Positions 1-6,682 of a stretch of DNA of 10,177 nt are shown piece by piece. The position numbers and the translations under genes were made by a program. Source of the stretch: JBFJVD01 sp041624375 (GTDB taxonomy: Bacteria; Chloroflexota; Anaerolineae; Anaerolineales; E44-bin32); assembly GCA_041624375.1 (NCBI GenBank), contig JBFJVD010000094.1, forward strand, positions 1 through 10,177, in the 5' to 3' direction. Position 1 is the stretch's first letter. Each line of letters starts with the position of its first letter. The notes under the pieces were generated by a model that saw nothing but the letters and a program-made list of their open reading frames with translations, made no database searches and was not told where the DNA came from.

Positions 1-1951
1 CGGGCGCTGGGCTTACGGCGATCGGCTCGAGCTGCGCGGCACGCTGGAGACCCCACCGGTCTTCGACACTTTCTCCTACCGGGATTACCTGGCCCGGCAG
101 GGGGTCCACAGCCTGATCACGCCGGCAGAGCTCACCCGCCGCGCAGCCAACCAGGCCAACCCGGCGCTGTACTGGGTGTACCGCTACCGTACCCGGGCGC
201 TCGGCGTGATCCAGCGCCTGTATCCCGATCCAGAAGCCTCCCTGCTGGCAGGGATCTTGCTCGGCATCGAAAGCCAGATCCATCCAAAGGTGCGCGAGGC
301 CTTCAACCGCACCGGCACCAGCCACATCATCGCCATTTCCGGCTTCAACATCAGCATCGTCGCCGCGCTGTTCGTCGACCTGCTCGGCCGCTGGCTGGGT
401 GCCCGGCGCGGGGCATTCGCCGCTGCAACGGCGATCGGCGCCTACACACTCTTCGTGGGCGCCGACGCGGCCGTGGTCCGGGCGGCGATCATGGGCGGCC
501 TGGGGCTTCTCGCCCGCCGCATCGGCCGCACGACCGACGCGATGGCCTCACTCGGCGCGACGGCGCTGCTGATGACCTTGATCGACCCATACACACTGTT
601 CGATGTGGGCTTCCAGCTCTCGTTCGCTGCTACGCTCGGGTTGGTGCTCTACGCCGCACCGCTGCAGGCGTGGTTTCAGGCCCGAAGCGAACCCTTACTT
701 GGCGCCGATCAGGCGTCACGAGTGGCGGCGCCGGTTGGCGAATATGTCCTGTTCACGCTCGCCGCCCAATTCACGACACTGCCATTGACCGTCTTCTACT
801 TCCGCCGGCTCTCGCTGGTTTCGCTGGTGGCCAACCCGACGATCCTGCCGCTCCAGCCGCCGGTGATGATCCTCGGCGGGATCTCGGCGCTGCTCGGCAG
901 CCTCTGGGCCCCGCTCGGCCAGGCGCTGGCCTGGGTCACCTGGCCGCTCATGGCCCTCACCATCCGGCTGGTGGAGTTCTTCGCCGGGCTGGGTTGGGGG
1001 TCCATTGGCCTAGGCTCGGCATCCATCTTCGTTCTGGGAGGAGGTACGCTGATGATCCTTGCATGGACCGCGCTGGGCGGCCAGGAACTGCCCCTGCCCT
1101 GGCTGCGGTTTCCGTCCGTGCCGCGCACGATGGTCCTGGCCGTGCTGGCGCTGGCGGCCGCGCTGACCTGGCGGGCGGTCGCCGACCGGCCCGACGGCCG
1201 GCTGCACCTGACCATCCTCGAAGCTGGCCTCGGCGATGCCGTCTTGATTGAGACCCCCGAGGGCCGCTTCGTGCTGGTCGACGGCGGCCCGAGCGGCGTC
1301 GCGCTCTCGGAGGCGCTGGGCCGAAGGCTGCCGCTCTTTGCGCGCGGCATCGACTGGGTGATCCTGAGCGGCACGGGCCGAGAGCAAATCGAGGCGCTGG
1401 CGGGTGGGTTGGACCGCTTCCCGGCTGGTGGGCTGATCGTTGCCGCCCCGCCCGGCGGGCGCGCCTACCGGCAGGTGGTTGAGCTGTTCCGGCAGGCGGA
1501 GCGGCCGGTCGTCGAGGCGGCGGAGGGCACCTGGCTGGATCTGGGCCGGGGCGCGCGCCTGACATTCGCCGCGCGCGGCGACCGCGGCGCGATCCTGCTC
1601 GTCGAACATGGGCGCGCCCGGGTTGTCCTCGCGCCGGCGGCTGATTCCGGCTTGACGGGCGAATCGCGGATCAGCCGCCGGCTTGAAGGGGTCACCGCCG
1701 CGCTGCTCCCGGATGGCGGCTCGGCGAGCGCCAATCCGGCTACATGGCTCGCCGCGCTGTCGCCGCGGCTGACGATCCTCTCCCTGGAGGCCGGGAACCG
1801 GCGCGAGCTGCCGGCCATGGAGACCGTTGAGGCGCTGACCGGCAGCCGCCTCCTGCGCACCGACCTGAACGGCTGGGTGCGCCTCAGCACGGACGGCGAG
1901 CGGCTCTGGGTCAACATTGAGCGGCTGCCGGAGTGGATGGACGATGGATAA
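1..1951 (+). CDS. comEC: ComEC/Rec2 family DNA-uptake channel protein (5' truncated by window)
   Basis: Integral membrane protein family that carries single-stranded DNA across the inner membrane during natural transformation. The reading frame is open from base 2, so the start codon lies upstream; the GTG at 176 is internal. The first ~50 visible residues (motif FSYRDYLARQGV, bases 77-112) match the end of the N-terminal DUF4131/OB-like region. The competence domain follows, with the family signature TGTSHIIAISGFN near 311-349 and many hydrophobic segments up to about base 1170. From about 1199 a metallo-beta-lactamase-like domain begins (LTILEAGLGDAVLIETPEG, then LVDGG). In this domain the metal motif HPHADH is replaced by GTGREQ (1370-1387) and the later HHGS by DGGS (1712-1723). 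One family Asp (in AADSGLTGE, about 1640) seems kept. The gene is intact to its TAA at 1949-1951. The family call is firm; nuclease activity of the C-terminal domain is doubtful. Confidence 0.93.
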   Translation, partial: GRWAYGDRLELRGTLETPPVFDTFSYRDYLARQGVHSLITPAELTRRAANQANPALYWVYRYRTRALGVIQRLYPDPEASLLAGILLGIESQIHPKVREAFNRTGTSHIIAISGFNISIVAALFVDLLGRWLGARRGAFAAATAIGAYTLFVGADAAVVRAAIMGGLGLLARRIGRTTDAMASLGATALLMTLIDPYTLFDVGFQLSFAATLGLVLYAAPLQAWFQARSEPLLGADQASRVAAPVGEYVLFTLAAQFTTLPLTVFYFRRLSLVSLVANPTILPLQPPVMILGGISALLGSLWAPLGQALAWVTWPLMALTIRLVEFFAGLGWGSIGLGSASIFVLGGGTLMILAWTALGGQELPLPWLRFPSVPRTMVLAVLALAAALTWRAVADRPDGRLHLTILEAGLGDAVLIETPEGRFVLVDGGPSGVALSEALGRRLPLFARGIDWVILSGTGREQIEALAGGLDRFPAGGLIVAAPPGGRAYRQVVELFRQAERPVVEAAEGTWLDLGRGARLTFAARGDRGAILLVEHGRARVVLAPAADSGLTGESRISRRLEGVTAALLPDGGSASANPATWLAALSPRLTILSLEAGNRRELPAMETVEALTGSRLLRTDLNGWVRLSTDGERLWVNIERLPEWMDDG

Positions 1952-1992
1952 GCGCGCAAGGCCGCTCCAGCGGATGCGCAAAGCCCTTGAAA

Positions 1993-2025
1993 AGGAAGGG
2001 CAGGGCGCCTGGCCCTGCCCTTCCT
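1993..2025 (-). terminator. Strong hairpin terminator for the lipoprotein gene at 2076-2885
   Basis: A perfect 14-bp inverted repeat (1993-2006 with 2012-2025) with a 5-base loop. Read on the minus strand the right arm runs into CCTTTTC, a short U-tract, as expected of an intrinsic terminator about 50 bases past the lipoprotein stop. On the plus strand the hairpin lies 42 bases past the comEC stop but lacks a T-run, so any use as a comEC terminator would be weaker. It is probably shared by the two convergent genes. Confidence 0.8.
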
Positions 2026-2075
2026 ACTGGAGGAGAGACACGCCTTTCCTGGCATGCTTTCTTCAATTCTTCCCC

Positions 2076-2885
2076 CTACTCGCTCAAATCCCAGATCCAG
2101 GCGTTGTCGAAGGTGCAGGTGGTCTCGCCGGATTCCGACCAGATGTAGTAGGCCAGCAGGCCCTTGTGAAGGGAGGTGAGTGTGACGCGGCCAAGTCGAT
2201 GACCATTGGCATAAACCGTAAGCAGGTTGCCTTCGGCCACAAACAGATAGGTGTTCGTGCTCCCCTGGTCCTGGTCGATGTGGGGCGAAGTGATCAGTTT
2301 GCCGCCTGGGGACACGGTGGCCTTCCAGCGGTTGTACTCCCAGAGCTCCACGTCCCACGCAGGAAGACCGGAGAGCCGTAGGGTTTGGAAGACGTAGTAT
2401 TCCGAGTCTTCATGGAGGCCCTGCGCCCTCAACCAGAAGCCGCAGATCGCCAGTCCACTCGTGGATTCCCAGGTGACATCCGCCTTCAGCACGAAATCAG
2501 AGAAGAACTCGCCTTCGGCCAGGGGTGCCCAGTAGTGCGTACTATAGGTCTGAAGCGTGAGCTCGACCGGGCTGTTGCTCACCCAGGCGAGGCTGCCCTG
2601 ATCGGCGCTCAGGCCGACCGCCTCCAGCTCGGCGCCGACCTCCTCCGCCTTGGCGCGAAAGGCAGCTTCTTCTTCGGCCACCGCCGTTGCCGACAGATCG
2701 GGCGTGGCGGTGGGGGTTTCGGTCGGGGTGGGGGTGTCGGTCGGGGTGGGCGTCGCCGTCTCGGTTGGACGCGGGGTGGATGTCGGGGCCAGGGTGGCGG
2801 TCGGTTCGGGCTGCGCCGCGCCGCAGGCCGCCAGCAGCGCCGCCGCACCACAGGAAATCGTCAGGATCACACGCTTGGTTCCCAT
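2076..2885 (-). CDS. Secreted lipoprotein with Thr/Pro linker and beta-sandwich (LamG/concanavalin-like) domain
   Basis: 269 residues. The start codon at 2885 is preceded by GGAGG with a 7-base gap. Residues 1-21 form a lipoprotein signal peptide (KR, hydrophobic core, lipobox LAAC with Cys21), so the protein should be lipid-anchored outside the cytoplasmic membrane. Residues ~25-65 are a low-complexity Pro/Thr spacer. A short Ala/Glu-rich helical stretch (~66-90) follows and may form a coiled coil. The rest (~95-269) looks like an all-beta jelly-roll of the LamG/DUF1080-like class (ATVSPGGKL, FVAEGNLLTVYANGHRLG, FDNAWIWDL near the end). Such domains often bind carbohydrate or act as non-catalytic surface modules; no catalytic residues can be named. 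The architecture is shared with the lipoprotein at 3760-4677. It is a stand-alone unit with its own terminator. Lipoprotein status is firm; function is unknown. Confidence 0.85.
   Translation of the reverse strand: MGTKRVILTISCGAAALLAACGAAQPEPTATLAPTSTPRPTETATPTPTDTPTPTETPTATPDLSATAVAEEEAAFRAKAEEVGAELEAVGLSADQGSLAWVSNSPVELTLQTYSTHYWAPLAEGEFFSDFVLKADVTWESTSGLAICGFWLRAQGLHEDSEYYVFQTLRLSGLPAWDVELWEYNRWKATVSPGGKLITSPHIDQDQGSTNTYLFVAEGNLLTVYANGHRLGRVTLTSLHKGLLAYYIWSESGETTCTFDNAWIWDLSE
2697..2810. repeat. Low-complexity imperfect repeat encoding the Thr/Pro linker
   Basis: GTCGG/GGTGGG-like units recur on the plus strand. On the minus strand they read as ACC/CCG/ACG codons for alternating Thr and Pro in the lipoprotein linker. 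The units are imperfect and stay in frame, so this is coding low complexity. Confidence 0.7.
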
Positions 2886-3084
2886 CGTAGCCTCCAGGCG
2901 GGGCCAGCCGGCCCGGCAGTGCGACGCCCGCGGCAGGAGCGGCGGCAGGTTCGGGGCTGCCGGCGGTGGCTAATGGATGACTCCATGAGACACTGGGCCT
3001 GTTAGCGGGTTGTCTGTCCGCCCGTTAATGCGCGCCGGGCTTGAGGTCGGGCCAATTGCGGACGGGTGGGGGAAGAAAAGCAAA

Positions 3085-3106
3085 CGGCCCGGGCTGCGCC
3101 GGGCCG
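3085..3106 (-). terminator. Intrinsic terminator of the receiver-domain gene
   Basis: An 8-bp perfect GC stem (CGGCCCGG at 3085-3092, CCGGGCCG at 3099-3106) with a 6-base loop. On the minus strand it is followed by the T-rich run TTTGCTTTTCTTCC (3084 down to 3071). It lies 27 bases past the receiver gene stop. This is a textbook intrinsic terminator. Confidence 0.85.
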
Positions 3107-3132
3107 GGAGAGTTTGGAGCATGAGGTGGGGG

Positions 3133-3537
3133 TCAGGCGGCCAGCGATTTCTGGAAGCTGGGCTCCTTGGCCGGTACGCCGGTGAAGCGGACGACGAGCG
3201 CCTCAAGCGTCGCCAGATCGATGGGCTTCTCGACGACCGCGTCGCCGCCCAGATCGAGGAACTGCTGCTGAATGTGCTTGTCGGCGCTGGCAGTCGAGAG
3301 CACCACCGGCAGGTCCTCGCCACCCGGCAGCCGGCGGATGTTCTCGAGCGTTTCAATCCCGTCCCAGCCGGGCATCATGTAATCGACCATCACCAGGTCA
3401 GGCCGCTGCTCGGCGATGACCTCGACGGCCCGCTGGCCGCTGCCGACCCCAACGGGTTCATGCCCCAGCATTCGAATGGCCAGCGACACGATGTCGATGG
3501 TGTCTCGTTCGTTGTCCACCAGCATGATGCAAGCCAC
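3133..3537 (-). CDS. Single-domain response regulator (CheY-like receiver)
   Basis: 134 residues and only a receiver domain; there is no output domain, so it probably acts by protein contact or as a phosphorelay step, as CheY or Spo0F do. The chosen start is the GTG at 3537-3535, which has AAGGAG six bases upstream and places the first beta strand (CIMLVDNE) at the N-terminus as usual. The frame stays open further upstream to 3636, but that extra sequence resembles no receiver. Key residues are D8 in the acidic pocket, phospho-acceptor D52 (MVDYMMPGWDG), T82 (LSTASAD) and K104 (VVEKP). The second acidic-pocket position is Asn9 where Asp or Glu is usual. No histidine kinase gene lies in the window, so the partner is unknown. 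It sits between two lipoprotein genes of the same orientation and has its own terminator. Confidence 0.92.
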   Translation of the reverse strand: MACIMLVDNERDTIDIVSLAIRMLGHEPVGVGSGQRAVEVIAEQRPDLVMVDYMMPGWDGIETLENIRRLPGGEDLPVVLSTASADKHIQQQFLDLGGDAVVEKPIDLATLEALVVRFTGVPAKEPSFQKSLAA

Positions 3538-3644
3538 AGTGCGCTCCTTACCTGCTCCGTTTCGAAGATCGGCCGCCCAGGGAACCGCTCGGTGGGGTGA
3601 AGGTCGCCCGCCAAGCCAACAAGTCGGCTGGTTCACATGGCATT

Positions 3645-3650
3645 ACTATA
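3645..3650 (-). promoter_or_regulatory. Possible -10 element of the receiver gene with AT-rich upstream tract
   Basis: On the minus strand TATAGT (3650 to 3645) matches the sigma-70 -10 consensus at 5 of 6 positions. No good -35 is seen at 17 bases (TTAGTT). The upstream bases 3657-3674 are unusually AT-rich for this GC-rich window and hold repeated TTAGTT units, which could act as an UP-like element. This would give a leader of about 100 bases before the GTG start. Confidence 0.35.
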
Positions 3651-3706
3651 ACGGGGAACTAACTAAAAACTAATTGCAGGCACCTTACAACCTCCCTAAC
3701 CGCGCA

Positions 3707-3734
3707 CAGGCCCCGGCACGGACGCCGGGGCCTG
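3707..3734 (-). terminator. Hairpin after the second lipoprotein gene
   Basis: An 11-bp perfect stem (3707-3717 with 3724-3734) and a 6-base loop lie 26 bases past the stop of the lipoprotein gene at 3760-4677. No run of T follows on the minus strand, so it may be a weak or factor-assisted terminator, or an mRNA 3'-end stabiliser. Confidence 0.6.
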
Positions 3735-3759
3735 ATTCAAGCCTGGAAGCGGATTGGGG

Positions 3760-4677
3760 CTACTCGATCGGCAGCTCCCAGTAGCGGATCTCGCTGATCC
3801 GGTAGGTGAAGTTGGCCGTCTGCGAAGGTCGGACGTAGATGCCGTAGCGGCCGGAGCGGAAGCTGCTGTCGGTGAGCTGGTTGACCTCAAAGCGGTTGGC
3901 CAGGATCGTCAGCGTCGAGTCGTCCATCCGCAGCCCCACGATGTTCACCTGGTTGGCGCCGGCCTTGATGGCGTTGCTCTGGGTCCACGGGATCAGCTCG
4001 GTCGCGCTGTAGGGCGTCGAGCTGTCGAGGCGGCGCACCGTGTAGCTCCCGTCGCAGGAGAAGGCGACGATGTAGCCGTAGGTCGAGAGCGCCCCACGAA
4101 GCGGGCCGCGCGCGATCAGCCCGTAGGCGTCTTTGCCGGTGCAGCTGTCCGTGCGCACTTCCATCTCGATGTAGACATCGGTAATGATCGGCCAGGAGAA
4201 CCACCAGGTCTCAAAGCCGAGCTTCTTGCCGGTGACATAGAGCTGGTCGCCGCGCAGCTCGAGTCGGAGGTTCTCGGTATCCGGGAGCAGGTTGTTCTCG
4301 CCGCGCCAGTTGCTGGCGTTGGTCATATTGTCGACGAACGCCGGGTCGCCATACAACTCGCCCGGATCGATCGCCGGGCCGGTCGGCGTGCCGGTCGCGC
4401 TGGGCGAAGCCGCCGGGGTGTTGGTGGCCTGCGCGGTTGCGCTCGGATCGGCCGTCGCCAGCGGGGTCGGCGAGCCGTCATCCGGCGGGACCGGGGTCAC
4501 CGACTGGGTCGGAGGGACGAGCGTGATGTTGGGATCCGTCAGCTCCTCGGTGGCCGTCACCGAAGGGATGACGGGGGATGGCTCCGGCGTCGAGGTCGGC
4601 AGCGTCGAAGCCGACCGCTCACAGGCCGCAATCAACAGAAGCACCGGCAGCCAGCCAAGCGCGCGCAGGTTCTTCAT
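3760..4677 (-). CDS. Secreted lipoprotein with long Pro/Thr/Ser linker and beta-sandwich domain
   Basis: 305 residues. The ATG at 4677 is preceded by a purine-rich GGAGGAGAGGAA about 10 bases upstream. Residues 1-19 are a lipoprotein signal peptide (MKNLR, hydrophobic core, lipobox IAAC with Cys19). Residues ~20-107 form an unusually long disordered linker rich in Pro, Thr, Ser and Ala. The C-terminal ~190 residues are predicted all-beta, with motifs such as DAYGLIARGP, GYIVAFSCDGSY and GRYGIYVRP; this style fits LamG/concanavalin-like modules on surface lipoproteins. Two Cys (in DSCTGKD and FSCDGS) could form a disulphide, consistent with an exported fold. No catalytic residues are recognised. 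It shares the plan of the lipoprotein at 2076-2885 but shows little obvious sequence identity to it. Lipoprotein status is firm; the role (surface glycan binding or envelope sensing) is a guess. Confidence 0.87.
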   Translation of the reverse strand: MKNLRALGWLPVLLLIAACERSASTLPTSTPEPSPVIPSVTATEELTDPNITLVPPTQSVTPVPPDDGSPTPLATADPSATAQATNTPAASPSATGTPTGPAIDPGELYGDPAFVDNMTNASNWRGENNLLPDTENLRLELRGDQLYVTGKKLGFETWWFSWPIITDVYIEMEVRTDSCTGKDAYGLIARGPLRGALSTYGYIVAFSCDGSYTVRRLDSSTPYSATELIPWTQSNAIKAGANQVNIVGLRMDDSTLTILANRFEVNQLTDSSFRSGRYGIYVRPSQTANFTYRISEIRYWELPIE

Positions 4678-4878
4678 GGTCTTCGTTCCTCTCCTCCGGC
4701 TTGTACGTATCCGCCGAAATGGCCAGCATCCGCCCTATGATACCTGGACCCGCTCGCTTTCGCGAACGCGGCCCCATGGGTCGGACGTCATGCGCCAGAT
4801 ATGGTGTATTATGACACCAAACGGCCCAGATGTGCCAGTTTTCAGCCCAAATCCTGCATCCCCGCCGGAGGCTCCTCG
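4678..4878. promoter_or_regulatory. Divergent intergenic region with overlapping -10-like elements
   Basis: This 201-base gap separates the minus-strand lipoprotein gene from the plus-strand M24 gene. TATTAT at 4807-4812 (+) and CATAAT at 4813-4808 (-) each match the -10 consensus at 5 of 6 positions and overlap. No strong -35 is seen for either; the best on the minus strand is CTGGCA (4838-4833) with a long 19-base spacer. The region lacks other evident structure. Confidence 0.35.
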
Positions 4879-6081
4879 ATGGACGTTCCCACCTTCCAGC
4901 TGCGCATCCAGCCGGAGGAGCACGCCAGCCGCTGCCGCCAGCTTGGCGAAAAAATCACGGCGGCGGGGCTGGACGGCGTCGTCCTGTTCGACAATTTCTA
5001 CGTCCTCTACTACACCGGCTTCGCCTTCGTCCCCACCGAGCGGCCAATTGCCTTTCTGCTTCACAAAGACGGCGAGCGTGCGCTGTTTGTTCCCCGCCTC
5101 GAACTTGAACACGCCCAGGCCAATGCCTTCGTCGAGCGGGTAGTCTCCTACCCGGAGTACCCGGACGACCCGCACCCGTTGACGCACCTGGTTGAGCTCA
5201 TGCGCGAGCTCGGACTGACGGGTCGCATCGGCGCCGACCATGATGGTTATCCGTGGATCTTCGGCTACCGCGGCCCGTCGCTCCACGATGCGGCCGGCGT
5301 GGAAGTAGCCCGGGTGATCGCCTTCGTCGAAGACCAGATGATGATCAAATCCGAAGCTGAGCTTCGATTGATCCGCGAAAGTGTTCGCTGGGGCAATCTT
5401 GCCCACACGCTGCTCCAGCGCTACACCTACCCGGGCGCGTCGGAGACCGAAGTGAGCCAGCGGGCCAGCGAGGAAGCCACTCGGGCGATGCTGGATGCTA
5501 TCGGGCCCGTCTACCGGGCGCAGAGCCCCTTCCAGAAGGGAGCCAGCGCCGGCTATCGCGGCCAGATCGGCCGCAACGCCGCCATCCCCCATGCCCTCGC
5601 CGCCGACATCACCTTTCAAGCCGGCGACGTCCTGGTGACCGGCGCCGGCGCGCCGGTCTGGGGGTATGAGTCCGAGCTGGAACGCACGATGATCCTGGGG
5701 CTCCCGAATGACGAACAGCGCCGCCTGTTCGACCACATGCTGGCGCTGCAGGAGACGGCCCTGGCGGGGATCCGGCCCGGCGTCCCCTGCGCCAAGGTGG
5801 ATCTGGCCGTGCGCGCCTACTTCACCAAGCACGATCTTGAAGCGCACTGGCGCCATCACAGCGGTCACGCCATCGGGCTGCGCTACCACGAGGGCCCGTT
5901 CCTGGACACCGGCGACCAGACCACCATCCAGCCGGGCATGGTGTTCACCGTCGAGCCGGGGCTGTACCACCCGGACTGGGGCGGATTCCGGCATTCCGAC
6001 ACCGTGGTCGTCACCGACGATGGAATGCAATCGCTCACCTACTACCCGCGCGACCTTGCGAGCCTGACGCTTCCGGCCTGA
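4879..6081 (+). CDS. M24 family (Xaa-Pro aminopeptidase/creatinase-like) protein with altered metal site
   Basis: 400 residues from the ATG at 4879, chosen because GGAGG (4867-4871) lies 7 bases upstream; the frame is open further upstream to 4801 but without such a site. The N-terminal ~160 residues form the creatinase-N type domain (LDGVVLFDNFYVLYYTG), and the C-terminal ~240 the pita-bread catalytic fold. Kept motifs are SGHAIGLRYHEGP (H330) and FTVEPGLY (E359). Of the five metal ligands in PepP-type enzymes (D, D, H, E, E), the first Asp aligns with Thr254 or a neighbour (VLVTGAGA), the second with Glu266 (GYESELERT) and the last Glu with Ser373 (FRHSDTVVVT). It may therefore be a non-peptidase hydrolase or bind a different metal set, as with metal-free creatinase. 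Two GNAT genes follow closely, so all three are probably co-transcribed. Substrate unknown. Confidence 0.88.
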   Translation: MDVPTFQLRIQPEEHASRCRQLGEKITAAGLDGVVLFDNFYVLYYTGFAFVPTERPIAFLLHKDGERALFVPRLELEHAQANAFVERVVSYPEYPDDPHPLTHLVELMRELGLTGRIGADHDGYPWIFGYRGPSLHDAAGVEVARVIAFVEDQMMIKSEAELRLIRESVRWGNLAHTLLQRYTYPGASETEVSQRASEEATRAMLDAIGPVYRAQSPFQKGASAGYRGQIGRNAAIPHALAADITFQAGDVLVTGAGAPVWGYESELERTMILGLPNDEQRRLFDHMLALQETALAGIRPGVPCAKVDLAVRAYFTKHDLEAHWRHHSGHAIGLRYHEGPFLDTGDQTTIQPGMVFTVEPGLYHPDWGGFRHSDTVVVTDDGMQSLTYYPRDLASLTLPA

Positions 6082-6109
6082 GTCACATGCAATGGAGGCT
6101 GCCGACACC

Positions 6110-6682
6110 ATGACCCGCCCAATGAGCAGCCGACGCATCGAGCTTCGTCCCTGGGAGCCCGAAGACGCCGGCGACCTGCAAACGATCCTGAATCACCCGG
6201 ATCTCGCCGGCCATCGCTCCCTGCCGCATGGGTTCTCGGAGGAACTGCCGCTCTCGAAGCAGCAGGTCAAGGCGATCATCGAGAAGTGGTCCCAGATGGA
6301 GGACGGCTTTCACATGGCGGCCCGGCACCGGGTTTCCGGCGAACTCATTGGCTACGTCGAAGCGGATTGGCGCTGGGACCCGCATGCCCCGGGGTTCTGG
6401 CTGGCGGTCGACCCCAAGCACCAGCGGCGCGGCTACGGTCGCGAGCTGCTCGGGCTGCTGCTCAGCTACCTCTTCGATTCGACGACGGCGCACAACGTTT
6501 CGACCTGGGTCGCCGATTGGAACGCCGCCGGCCTGGCCTTCCTGGAGGCCGGCGGCTTCTCTCGGGCCGGCGCCATGCGGCGGGCCGGACGGCGCAATGG
6601 TGAACCCTTTGACCTGATTGTCTATGACCTGCTCCGCCCCGAATGGACCGACGATCAAGGAGGTATGCCCGATGCCGCTTGA
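6110..6682 (+). CDS. GNAT family N-acetyltransferase
   Basis: 190 residues. Transfers an acetyl group from acetyl-CoA to an amine; the substrate cannot be told. The ATG at 6110 is preferred because GGAGG (6094-6098) precedes it by 11 bases; the in-frame ATG at 6092 overlaps that site, and a further in-frame ATG lies at 6122. The protein begins with RRIELRPWEPEDAGDL, as in RimJ/RimL-type GNATs. Motif A, the acetyl-CoA pyrophosphate loop, is clear: HQRRGYGRELL with Q105, G108 and G110. It is followed by the motif B region WNAAGLAFLEAGGF. It starts 28 bases after the M24 stop and overlaps the next GNAT gene by 11 bases, so the three likely share an mRNA. The family call is firm. Confidence 0.9.
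   Translation: MTRPMSSRRIELRPWEPEDAGDLQTILNHPDLAGHRSLPHGFSEELPLSKQQVKAIIEKWSQMEDGFHMAARHRVSGELIGYVEADWRWDPHAPGFWLAVDPKHQRRGYGRELLGLLLSYLFDSTTAHNVSTWVADWNAAGLAFLEAGGFSRAGAMRRAGRRNGEPFDLIVYDLLRPEWTDDQGGMPDAA

Noticed and set aside
1010..1981. Long minus-strand frames opposite comEC (also 1465-2358)
   Set aside because: They are antisense to a well-supported comEC reading frame and encode Arg/Pro/Gly-rich, family-less peptides typical of GC-rich shadow frames.
2697..2810. Repeated GTCGG-like units considered as a tandem repeat or CRISPR-like array
   Set aside because: The units are irregular, there are no unique spacers, and they encode an in-frame Thr/Pro linker.
3538..3636. N-terminal extension of the receiver protein up to 3636
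   Set aside because: The extra 33 residues do not resemble a receiver, and a good ribosome site directly precedes the GTG at 3537.
3754..4740. Plus-strand open frame of 328 codons opposite the second lipoprotein
   Set aside because: The minus-strand gene has a start site, signal peptide and lipobox. The plus-strand translation is low-complexity Arg/Gly/Val without a recognisable domain.
4832..4837. TGGCAC on the minus strand as a sigma-54 -24 element
   Set aside because: No TTGC-type -12 element is found at the required distance.
4735..6138. A long minus-strand open frame of 467 codons opposite the M24 gene
   Set aside because: It lies antisense to a protein with clear M24 motifs, and its translation resembles no family. 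Long antisense frames are common in GC-rich coding DNA.
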